Below are positions 1-5,028 of a stretch of 5,028 nt of DNA, piece after piece. The position numbers were made by a program, and so were the translations under genes. The stretch lies in contig WJKD01000180.1 of assembly GCA_014729315.1 (NCBI GenBank), forward strand, positions 1 to 5,028, in the 5' to 3' direction. How positions within the stretch are numbered: the stretch's first letter is position 1; each line of letters starts with the position of its first letter. Source of the DNA: Promethearchaeota archaeon (GTDB taxonomy: Archaea; Asgardarchaeota; Lokiarchaeia; Sigynarchaeales; SOKP01). Below the pieces are notes generated by a model. It saw nothing but the letters and a program-made list of their open reading frames with translations, was not told the DNA's origin and did no database searches.

Positions 1-198
1 ATCCAACTCGCCCTCGTCAAAAATATTGCTGATATGGAGGTTTATGTTGGGCACGCTTGTTTGAAACAGCTCCGCCATCCCCCGCTGCGTCAGCCACACG
101 GTTTCGTCCTGCAGGCGAACCTCGATTTTCGTCTCGCCCGAGTCGCCCTGGTAAATCAGAATCTCCGAATTCGGTTTGACGGGAAGGTTTTTTGACAT
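1..198 (-). CDS. rhuM: RhuM family protein, N-terminal part (cut by window edge)
   Basis: The ATG at 198-196 opens a frame that runs off the left edge, giving 66 residues of what is normally a protein of about 300 residues. The sequence carries the hallmark RhuM N-terminus: a short lead-in, the strand EILIYQGDSGETKIEVRL (residues 12-29), VWLTQ (34-38), then a helix-turn-helix-like stretch with MAELF (41-45) and NINLHISNIFDEGEL (51-65). RhuM was first described in a Salmonella pathogenicity island and is often encoded beside restriction-modification genes; its biochemical role is not established. The HTH-like reading is my inference. A GGAGAA Shine-Dalgarno sequence lies 7 bases before the ATG. 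The gene follows the two AT-rich genes on the same strand after a 108-base gap, but at about 52% GC it differs clearly from them and resembles the right-hand gene, so it is probably older at this locus than the cassette. The overlapping frame at 17-256 is only a shadow. Confidence 0.88.
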   Translation of the reverse strand, partial: MSKNLPVKPNSEILIYQGDSGETKIEVRLQDETVWLTQRGMAELFQTSVPNINLHISNIFDEGELD

Positions 199-205
199 GG
201 GTCTG

Positions 206-211
206 TTCTCC
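206..211 (-). promoter_or_regulatory. Shine-Dalgarno site of rhuM
   Basis: On the minus strand GGAGAA lies 7 bases before the ATG at 198, which supports this start. Its two leading G bases form the end of a small inverted repeat, CCGTT at 224-220 and AACGG at 214-210 with a 5-base loop, so a hairpin could partly cover the ribosome-binding site. Confidence 0.65.
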
Positions 212-297
212 GTTAAGCAAACGGTTTGTTCTCATTGTAAATCTAAAGGCTCTCATAGATGCCTGATAATAAAAACGATAAATTGGGTAAATTAGGG

Positions 298-326
298 ATT
301 ATAAAATCAATATCTTATTGGAACAA
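298..326 (-). promoter_or_regulatory. Candidate sigma70-like promoter for rhuM
   Basis: Reading leftward, TTGTTC (326-321) is followed after exactly 17 bases by a perfect TATAAT (303-298). The -35 box matches the consensus at only three positions. The site overlaps the last codons and stop of the membrane-protein gene. Transcription would start near 291 and give a leader of roughly 90 bases before rhuM, allowing rhuM to be expressed independently of the upstream cassette. Such matches arise by chance in AT-rich DNA, so this is a prediction. Confidence 0.42.
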
Positions 327-1638
327 ATGAAGCGCGGCCTCCACAATTCTCAATTTTTTCCGCTATATAAAGTGCCCATTCTTTTGAATACCAATATACC
401 CATCTATCGCTTCTTTTGTTATCTTTTCCTTTCATAAGTTTTACTTCTTCATCATATGTTCTGTTATGAATAAGTTCTCTATAAAACAATGTTGTTAAAC
501 ATTCTAATACCTCTTTGTTTTTATAATCCCATTTAGCATGAACATAATATCTATCTCCCTTAGACGAACCGGTTGGATACAAAACTTTTGTTTTTTCCCC
601 TGATTTAATTTTTGTTAATGTATTGTTCATCCAAGATTTTTTAGAACTTGAGGGTATTTCATTTAAAATTCTAACTGCCCGTTCTTTTTCAATTCTGAAT
701 AATAATTTAATAGCTTCATTTTTATTTGTGGAACTTGATATTAATTTTTGTCTTAAATAATCATCAAATTTAAATCGATCGTTTATCAGTTTTTTTGCTT
801 TGTACGCTAATTCTTTGTCAGTATGTCTACTCAAATCTAGTAGTGTTAAAGTCATTGGCTCCTTAAAAGTTTGTATTTCCAAATAATCTCTAAGTTGTGA
901 ATCTGGGAAATTGCTCAACCGATCAAGCGCCTCAATTTTTTGGCCGATATCAGTTCGTTCTTCTTGCAATAGCTCAATCAGATAGGTATCAATTCGGAAG
1001 CTTTCTGGTTGAAATTTTTCTTTATAAAGATCCAATTTCTCCTGTTGCGCATAAGCAGAGTTAAGAAAGAAGAAGGAATGATTTGAAGGATTAGAGCATT
1101 TTAATATATTTTTTCCAGATATTTCATCCCATTCAACGCAATACTCTACAATTGGATATGAGCTATAATTTATTATAAATTCCTCAACTCTGCCTTGTCC
1201 TTTGCTGTAATATATTTTAAACCTTTGATCATTTTCAAAAGGTTTGTTTTGAATGCAAATAAAGTGTTCATCTCTTATTTGGGGTAAGCCTTTCTCAAGT
1301 GGTCTAATCATTGTAGCTTTGAGATACAAATCATTAGAGGTGATTTTTTCATATTCTTTTAGATTAGTAATTGTTCCTTTAAAAACATGAAAAGAACTTT
1401 GATAATCAAACCAAAATTTTACTGATAAACCCACAAGTATTACGCTAACTACTGCTGCTCCAAGAAAATACGAGCGCAAGGTATTAATTTCACTGTCTGA
1501 TGCAGGTGGGTTAGTCCTCAAATTTGCTTTATTATAATTATTATACGCCCATCGACTAACAAATAGAGTAAATAAAAGGGCAAATAAAAAAGGACCAAAC
1601 CGAAATGCCAAGCTTGTTAAATATGAAATGTTTTCCAA
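307..1638 (-). CDS. Two-helix membrane protein of unknown family, partner of the OLD-like ATPase
   Basis: I do not recognise this 443-residue protein. Two hydrophobic segments are evident, about residues 9-28 and 57-77. The loop between them holds R29, K37, R41 and R55, so by the positive-inside rule the loop would be cytoplasmic and both termini outside; this is inference. Residues 80-200 form a mixed region with C128, C167 and C181 and end in a short hydrophobic run followed by SAYAQQ (194-199), which resembles a signal-peptidase site. Residues 210-345 are rich in charged helices, possibly HEAT-like. The C-terminus (350-443) has an aromatic WVYWY (413-417) and ends in a helix-strand unit vaguely like SPOR domains. 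The start is TTG at 1638: it has AAGGTG 6 bases upstream, an in-frame stop lies just before it, and the next Met is residue 110, which would remove both helices. The gene sits 92 bases downstream of the ATPase gene, probably cotranscribed, with matching low GC. Confidence 0.82.
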   Translation of the reverse strand: MENISYLTSLAFRFGPFLFALLFTLFVSRWAYNNYNKANLRTNPPASDSEINTLRSYFLGAAVVSVILVGLSVKFWFDYQSSFHVFKGTITNLKEYEKITSNDLYLKATMIRPLEKGLPQIRDEHFICIQNKPFENDQRFKIYYSKGQGRVEEFIINYSSYPIVEYCVEWDEISGKNILKCSNPSNHSFFFLNSAYAQQEKLDLYKEKFQPESFRIDTYLIELLQEERTDIGQKIEALDRLSNFPDSQLRDYLEIQTFKEPMTLTLLDLSRHTDKELAYKAKKLINDRFKFDDYLRQKLISSSTNKNEAIKLLFRIEKERAVRILNEIPSSSKKSWMNNTLTKIKSGEKTKVLYPTGSSKGDRYYVHAKWDYKNKEVLECLTTLFYRELIHNRTYDEEVKLMKGKDNKRSDRWVYWYSKEWALYIAEKIENCGGRASFVPIRY

Positions 1639-1644
1639 AATTTA

Positions 1645-1650
1645 CACCTT
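1645..1650 (-). promoter_or_regulatory. Shine-Dalgarno site that fixes a TTG start (membrane protein)
   Basis: AAGGTG on the minus strand lies 6 bases before the TTG at 1638-1636. An in-frame TAA two codons upstream of the TTG rules out an earlier start, and no in-frame ATG follows until residue 110, so this site decides the start. Confidence 0.65.
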
Positions 1651-1666
1651 ATTTTTTGTTAATCTG

Positions 1667-1678
1667 AACATATATGTT
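1667..1678. repeat. 12-base perfect palindrome in the gap between the two cassette genes
   Basis: AACATATATGTT reads the same on both strands and lies about 30 bases upstream of the TTG start of the membrane-protein gene. It could be an operator half-site pair, or chance in AT-rich DNA. I see no convincing promoter hexamers at proper spacing around it and no T-run that would make it a terminator. Confidence 0.35.
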
Positions 1679-1730
1679 AAGAGGCTGTCTTTTAGAGAAA
1701 AGCGTTCATGAAAGTTATTGCTGGGATTAT

Positions 1731-3620
1731 TCACTTTTGGAACCATTCATAAACCATTTTTACAGTTTCGATCATATCCCTATCAAAATCATCTTTTCCC
1801 ATAGCATTAAGCAAATCTTCTTCCGATAGAACTATTTTATATTTTTGAAGTGATTTTCTAATAGCTCTCAAAACAGTTTTTCCATCGACCAATTTCCAAG
1901 GAATTTTATTTTTAGAGATAGGCTCAGTCCAGCTTTCCCTGAGAAAACTTGCAACAAATTTTTCACCTTCCCTTCTTTTAGATGCATCAAAATTGTTATA
2001 TACCCAAGAACGATTGTATTCTTGAATTTTAACGGGCAACTCATCCAATTCTTCGTTGCACCATTTTAAAATTACTTCATGCGCTAATTTTGAAATTGAT
2101 CCTTCGGATTTCAATTCTGACGGTAGATTCCCTTGGTATTTTAGCTTTACTGCTTTTTCAACAATTACTGGTTCAATAAATATCGATTCGCGATTTCTGG
2201 TATTTAAAATATTTAATGGTAGCCCCTTTTCACGAGCCAATTTTCTAATCTGATTAACTGCTTCATCACATAATAAGTCACGATCTCTCAAATGTGCAAC
2301 CTTAATACCGTCAGGCATAATATCACTGAGAATTTTCCTAACATATTCAAGTCTTTTAATCGTATTATCGTTAGATCCTTCGGAATATACTATTTGTACC
2401 AGCCTGCTTTTAGTACCCCAGTCTGAATATATTAATTTTCCTAAATGAAAAATGCAATTTTCGTCTTCACTACCTTCAAGAAGAAGTACTCTTTTAGTTC
2501 TTAAAATTTCTGCCAATTCAAGATGTGATGGCCAAATACCTACTTTTGAAAGTTCCTCTTCTAAATCTATAGGACTAGGAAATTTTCCCGCCTTTAGCTG
2601 CAAGGAATCAATGACTCGTATTTCAGGGAGTGAAGCTTCCCTTAAAAAGGTTTCTGAATGGGAAGCCATTATTACCTGCAAATCTTCTTCGTCTGAAAAT
2701 TGACGAAGAATTTTCAAAAATGATTTTTGAAGGTTGTGGTGCATGTGTGCATCTGGTTCATCAAGCAGCAAAATCGGAGATGGATTTTGAAGTGCATGCG
2801 CCATGATTTGTAGTACTTGTAAGAAACCAGAGCCAGCGCTTACAAAATCGAATGGTATTCTATTTTTGGGCTCTTTATACTCGGCCTTCAAAAATTCGGT
2901 GGTTTTATCAGAAAAAGGAAGTTCTATTTTATCAACAGAAAACTCTTTAGAAATGATGTCTAGCAATTTTCTTAGTCGAGCTTTATCGCTCTTTAATCTT
3001 AAATATATGTTTCGAAGTACCTCGTTATGATGTCCACTATTCAGCAATTCTTCTAATCTTGCTTCATGCGCTAAAAGCTCTCTAGTCACGACTCCAAAAA
3101 AGCCTGGTATATATAGAGGAGGTCGATCTATTTGTGATAACTGTAATTCGCTCAATGGAGTTTTGGGTTGTAAAACGGGATCTATAACCATGAGAGTCGT
3201 GTAAGAAGCGTAAATTCTAAATGATAATTCCAAGCCATTTCTCAGCTTGCCATTTAGAATAATTGCTCGATCTCGCGAATTTGGGCTTATCCCTTGAAAA
3301 CACAATTCCCGTAATTCATGAGCAGGAATTAAATGAAAATCACCGAATGGAATAACTGCTTTTGTGAACCGATATCCATTCCTCTCCTGTTTCGCACATT
3401 TAAGTATACACCAAAAAAACAATCTTATAGCTTGAAGAATCGAGGTCTTACCTGAACTATTCGTACCAACTAATAGCGTAATTCTATCAAAATCAATTCT
3501 AAAATCTTTGAAGCGCTTAAAACGCTCCAAATGAATGGTTTCTATTCCGCCTTTTGCCCATTCGACTTTTTCGCGCCCTTCATCCCTCGTAGTTATTTTG
3601 AAAAGATCCATTTGGTTCAA
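1731..3620 (-). CDS. OLD-like endonuclease: ABC/RecF-type ATPase fused to a TOPRIM-like domain
   Basis: This 629-residue protein has a complete ATP-binding cassette: a RecF/SMC-like N-terminus IHLERFKRFKDF (29-40), Walker A GTNSSGKT (52-59), an ABC-signature-like SAGSGF (261-266), Walker B ILLLDEPD (283-290, E288 the likely catalytic base) and a switch histidine in MASHSETF (H321). A TOPRIM-like C-terminal half follows: LLEGSED (E382), a hydrophobic strand ending in DRD (D446, D448) and an RNRESIFIEP segment (475-484) corresponding to the RxxEN-type motif of OLD-like TOPRIM domains, here with Ser for Asn. The metal-binding E and DxD residues are present, so an active nuclease is predicted. 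OLD relatives include phage P2 Old and GajA of Gabija; a fused PARIS AriA-AriB protein is an alternative. The start is TTG at 3620, because AAAAGGAG lies 6 bases upstream; the ATG at codon 4 would leave a 15-base spacing. It is the first gene of the AT-rich cassette and a likely cytoplasmic nuclease or sensor. Confidence 0.87.
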   Translation of the reverse strand: MNQMDLFKITTRDEGREKVEWAKGGIETIHLERFKRFKDFRIDFDRITLLVGTNSSGKTSILQAIRLFFWCILKCAKQERNGYRFTKAVIPFGDFHLIPAHELRELCFQGISPNSRDRAIILNGKLRNGLELSFRIYASYTTLMVIDPVLQPKTPLSELQLSQIDRPPLYIPGFFGVVTRELLAHEARLEELLNSGHHNEVLRNIYLRLKSDKARLRKLLDIISKEFSVDKIELPFSDKTTEFLKAEYKEPKNRIPFDFVSAGSGFLQVLQIMAHALQNPSPILLLDEPDAHMHHNLQKSFLKILRQFSDEEDLQVIMASHSETFLREASLPEIRVIDSLQLKAGKFPSPIDLEEELSKVGIWPSHLELAEILRTKRVLLLEGSEDENCIFHLGKLIYSDWGTKSRLVQIVYSEGSNDNTIKRLEYVRKILSDIMPDGIKVAHLRDRDLLCDEAVNQIRKLAREKGLPLNILNTRNRESIFIEPVIVEKAVKLKYQGNLPSELKSEGSISKLAHEVILKWCNEELDELPVKIQEYNRSWVYNNFDASKRREGEKFVASFLRESWTEPISKNKIPWKLVDGKTVLRAIRKSLQKYKIVLSEEDLLNAMGKDDFDRDMIETVKMVYEWFQK

Positions 3621-3625
3621 TATTG

Positions 3626-3634
3626 TCTCCTTTT
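3626..3634 (-). promoter_or_regulatory. Shine-Dalgarno site that fixes a TTG start (OLD-like gene)
   Basis: AAAAGGAGA on the minus strand places the GGAG core 6 bases before the TTG at 3620-3618. The first ATG, at codon 4 (3611-3609), would sit 15 bases away, too far for normal initiation. An in-frame TAA at 3635-3633 excludes longer starts. Confidence 0.72.
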
Positions 3635-3647
3635 AAGCGTTGCTTTG

Positions 3648-3676
3648 ATTATAGATTAGAATAGACAAAAATACAA
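3648..3676 (-). promoter_or_regulatory. Candidate proximal promoter (P1) of the cassette
   Basis: Reading leftward, TTGTAT (3676-3671) is separated by 17 bases from a perfect TATAAT (3653-3648). Transcription would start near 3641 and leave a leader of about 20 bases containing the strong Shine-Dalgarno site of the OLD-like gene. The perfect -10 box, standard spacing and short distance to the gene make this the best promoter candidate in the window. The -35 box matches consensus at only three positions. Confidence 0.5.
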
Positions 3677-3692
3677 TTCCATTATTATTAGT

Positions 3693-3725
3693 TATGTTTT
3701 CACTTCTAAAAAATTGAAAAACATA
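3693..3725. repeat. 8-base inverted repeat between the two cassette promoters
   Basis: TATGTTTT (3693-3700) and AAAACATA (3718-3725) are exact reverse complements separated by 17 bases. The repeat lies 16 bases upstream of the P1 -35 box and downstream of P2. It could be an operator or a weak hairpin in a P2 leader. All but one of its pairs are A-T, so it is weak evidence. Confidence 0.35.
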
Positions 3726-3783
3726 TCAAGATAGCAGTGTATTGCAAAAGATAATAATTTTTTTAGGCAAGCCAATCAAACCA

Positions 3784-3812
3784 AATTTAATAAACAATCC
3801 GCAATTTGTCAA
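3784..3812 (-). promoter_or_regulatory. Candidate distal promoter (P2) of the cassette
   Basis: A perfect TTGACA (3812-3807) lies 17 bases from TAAATT (3789-3784), four of six matches to the -10 consensus, pointing toward the OLD-like gene. A start near 3777 would give a leader of about 155 bases containing the inverted repeat at 3693-3725. It may be a second promoter or the promoter of a short non-coding RNA. AT-rich background makes chance a real possibility. Confidence 0.38.
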
Positions 3813-3931
3813 GCCAAAAATTTGAATAATGTCATTCCACCAACTAATGTTATCGCTTTTTAATATTCAAAAAAAATCAACCAATTCAAAAACTCCACAA
3901 CACTGCCGATACCGGAGAAACATCTTTTCTC

Positions 3932-3960
3932 TTGCTTCATTCAAAAAAAAGTGATACATT
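3932..3960 (+). promoter_or_regulatory. Candidate promoter of the secreted-protein gene
   Basis: TTGCTT (3932-3937) is followed after 17 bases by TACATT (3955-3960). Transcription would start near 3967, giving a leader of about 35 bases before the ATG at 4002. The spacer contains an eight-base A-run. A perfect 6-base inverted repeat, GAGAAA (3915-3920) and TTTCTC (3926-3931), abuts the -35 box and could be an operator. Confidence 0.42.
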
Positions 3961-3970
3961 ACAGCATAAT

Positions 3971-3995
3971 TTTTCGTTATCATTTTTAACGAGGA
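3971..3995 (+). promoter_or_regulatory. Shine-Dalgarno site inside a small leader hairpin (secreted protein)
   Basis: GAGG (3991-3994) lies 7 bases before the ATG at 4002 and supports that start. CGTTA (3975-3979) and TAACG (3987-3991) form a 5-base stem with a 7-base loop; outward pairing, including two G-U pairs, could extend through the Shine-Dalgarno bases to 3971/3995. The stem is weak, so any effect on translation is speculative. Confidence 0.5.
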
Positions 3996-4001
3996 TCAAT
4001 T

Positions 4002-5028
4002 ATGAAATCGCGAAAAATCGGGTTGTATATTCTCATATCTCTTCTCTTTTCTACGTTTTCAGGAACGGTGTTCGGGCAGTTGGATCCCCGCTTTGGCGTG
4101 GCTGGCGTTTCCGGGACGCAGCATCTGGGGCAGATCGGTCCCGAATGGTACCGCGACTGGAATGATTCGTATCTGCCGGACAATATGCCGCCGGCAGATA
4201 AGCAGAAGATCTGGACTGTGGGCAAACTGAACTACCGCACGGATAATCTGGGAATGGACTGGAAATGGTACATTCTCGATCTGCTGGACCGCACGGATGT
4301 GGATTTTCTGCAGAGTCTGTTCAATCTGTCGCTGGCAGTGGTGAACAAGAATGTGATCCCGACTATCGGCGATTACTGGTACGATAACCGGGATTCGCTG
4401 GAAACCATGCTCTCCGACACGCTGGACACATTCGTGTACACGGATGTGAAGTACCGCGTCAAATACAAGGCGGATTTCAGGAATACGCAGATCGAGTTTC
4501 AGGATGAGCTGCCGGAATTCACTATCACGGTGGGGGAGGATGTGATCAATTTCAGCACCAGTTTATCGGCGGACTGGAAGACCCGGCTCATTATTCAGGC
4601 GTGGGTGCTGAATCCCAATCCGTTTCGATGGGGGTATCACTGGAAAAAAGTGGGCGAGGCAGACGCCCGGTTTACGACCACGATCAGCATCAACGGCGAG
4701 ATCGGTTTGAACGGCACGGGCAGGGAGCGCAATTTGCAGGTGTCGGTAATTGCGCCGGACTCCAGAACGCAGTCCCATATCGACTGGGATTTGCTGGGCA
4801 TTTCATTTACCTGGAACGAGCTGTCCAATTCCGTTGAAAACATGATCGATTCGGAGATCGAAAAGTCGATTGGCAAAGAGCTGGATAATGAAGACATAAA
4901 GAAGCCGTATTATTTTGTGGATTATTTCAAGAGCCTGTTCCCGAATGAGGAAGTGCCGACGCAGCAGGAAATCCTGGACCGGATTTACACTGCAGAGCAG
5001 TCGCACATCGCCCGCATTATCGCAGATG
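4002..5028 (+). CDS. Secreted protein of unknown function, N-terminal part (open at right edge)
   Basis: The ATG at 4002 opens a frame with no stop through to the window end: 342 complete codons plus one base. Residues 1-25 form a classic signal peptide: K2, R4 and K5, a hydrophobic core LYILISLLF (8-16), and a likely signal-peptidase I site after V-F-G at residue 25. There is no lipobox cysteine, so it is not a lipoprotein. The mature part is rich in Trp, Tyr and Asp and looks mostly beta-stranded from about residue 145 to 280, followed by an amphipathic helix with NELSNSVENMIDSEIEKSIG (about 292-311). This strand-then-helix pattern loosely recalls lipid-binding TULIP-type folds, but I do not recognise the family. 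GC content is like rhuM and unlike the cassette, so it is probably a resident gene. It is divergent from the cassette, with its own promoter, and nothing ties it functionally to the cassette. Confidence 0.85.
   Translation, partial: MKSRKIGLYILISLLFSTFSGTVFGQLDPRFGVAGVSGTQHLGQIGPEWYRDWNDSYLPDNMPPADKQKIWTVGKLNYRTDNLGMDWKWYILDLLDRTDVDFLQSLFNLSLAVVNKNVIPTIGDYWYDNRDSLETMLSDTLDTFVYTDVKYRVKYKADFRNTQIEFQDELPEFTITVGEDVINFSTSLSADWKTRLIIQAWVLNPNPFRWGYHWKKVGEADARFTTTISINGEIGLNGTGRERNLQVSVIAPDSRTQSHIDWDLLGISFTWNELSNSVENMIDSEIEKSIGKELDNEDIKKPYYFVDYFKSLFPNEEVPTQQEILDRIYTAEQSHIARIIAD

Larger units (their letters stand above)
225..3990 (-). other. AT-rich two-gene cassette, probably horizontally acquired
   Basis: Base composition drops sharply between the two GC-rich flanking genes. 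Sampled coding rows of 60 bases give about 23-37% GC here against about 52% for the rhuM fragment and 55-67% in the start of the secreted-protein gene. The segment holds the OLD-like ATPase/TOPRIM gene and the membrane-protein gene, both on the minus strand and both with TTG starts, whereas both flanking genes use ATG. I see no integrase, transposase or tRNA within it, so the mode of entry is unknown. The edges are estimated from composition, not from a clear junction repeat. Confidence 0.55.
3635..4001. other. AT-rich divergent intergenic region
   Basis: This stretch separates the leftward cassette from the rightward secreted-protein gene. I see no gene: every reading frame is broken into short pieces without a credible ribosome-binding site. 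It holds two candidate leftward promoters (P1, P2), an 8-base inverted repeat, one candidate rightward promoter with an adjacent 6-base inverted repeat, and a Shine-Dalgarno hairpin before 4002. Runs of A recur in ATTCAAAAA words at 3865, 3884 and 3939, which may bend DNA upstream of or within the rightward promoter. No tRNA, CRISPR or convincing terminator is visible. Confidence 0.6.

Noticed and set aside
17..256. 79-codon minus-strand frame overlapping rhuM
   Set aside because: It lies in another frame over the clearly recognisable RhuM coding sequence; its product looks compositionally random.
247..264. AGGC/GCCT inverted repeat after the membrane-protein gene as a terminator
   Set aside because: The stem is only 4 bases with a 10-base loop and no T-run follows on the minus strand.
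2056..3030. Three plus-strand frames of 65-83 codons inside the OLD-like gene
   Set aside because: They are antisense to conserved ATPase and TOPRIM motifs and have no credible independent start; they are shadows.
307..3620. Gabija (GajA-GajB) system
   Set aside because: The first protein resembles GajA in domain order, but the partner is a two-helix membrane protein with no helicase motifs.
3768..3817. CAAGCCAA repeated at 3768 and 3810
   Set aside because: Only two 8-base copies 42 bases apart; not enough for an array, attachment site or iteron set.
3932..4225. Short frames on both strands around the start of the secreted-protein gene
   Set aside because: Both overlap the signal-peptide gene in other frames; the plus-strand one begins inside the predicted promoter.
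4563..5006. Several 67-86 codon frames on both strands inside the secreted-protein gene
   Set aside because: The rightward frame from 4002 is continuous with a signal peptide and Shine-Dalgarno site; these are shadow frames in GC-rich coding DNA.

Overview
The window is bacterial DNA with a clear base-composition mosaic. The left edge (1-198) is about 52% GC by hand count, and the gene from 4002 to the right edge is similarly GC-rich (sampled 60-base rows at 55-67%). The middle, roughly 225-3990, is AT-rich (sampled coding rows about 23-37% GC, the intergenic part lower still). Intact frames, Shine-Dalgarno sites and sigma70-like promoters show a functional bacterial locus. The species cannot be named from this sequence. 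A signal-peptide protein on the right, with no lipobox, fits a diderm but does not prove it.

Layout. (1) 1-198, minus strand: the first 66 residues of a RhuM-family protein, cut by the window edge. (2) 307-1638, minus: an unrecognised 443-residue protein with two N-terminal membrane helices, a large middle region with a helical part, and a C-terminal domain. (3) 1731-3620, minus: a 629-residue OLD-like protein, an ABC/RecF-type ATPase fused to a C-terminal TOPRIM-like nuclease domain. (4) 3621-4001: a divergent AT-rich intergenic region with candidate promoters in both directions. (5) 4002-5028, plus: the start of a secreted protein of unknown function, open at the right edge.

Genes 3 and 2 lie head to tail with a 92-base gap that has no convincing promoter or terminator. 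Both start at TTG codons with well-placed Shine-Dalgarno sequences, and both share the low GC. They look like a two-gene transferred cassette inserted beside rhuM. OLD-family ATPase/TOPRIM proteins and rhuM are both often found in phage-defence or restriction-modification neighbourhoods, so the working inference is a candidate defence system: a cytoplasmic ATP-regulated nuclease or sensor (gene 3) paired with a membrane-anchored partner (gene 2). Neither a GajB-type helicase nor a separate DUF4435 protein is present in the window, so it is not an obvious Gabija or standard split PARIS locus. The pairing with a two-helix membrane protein is the most interesting point here, and its defensive role is untested.
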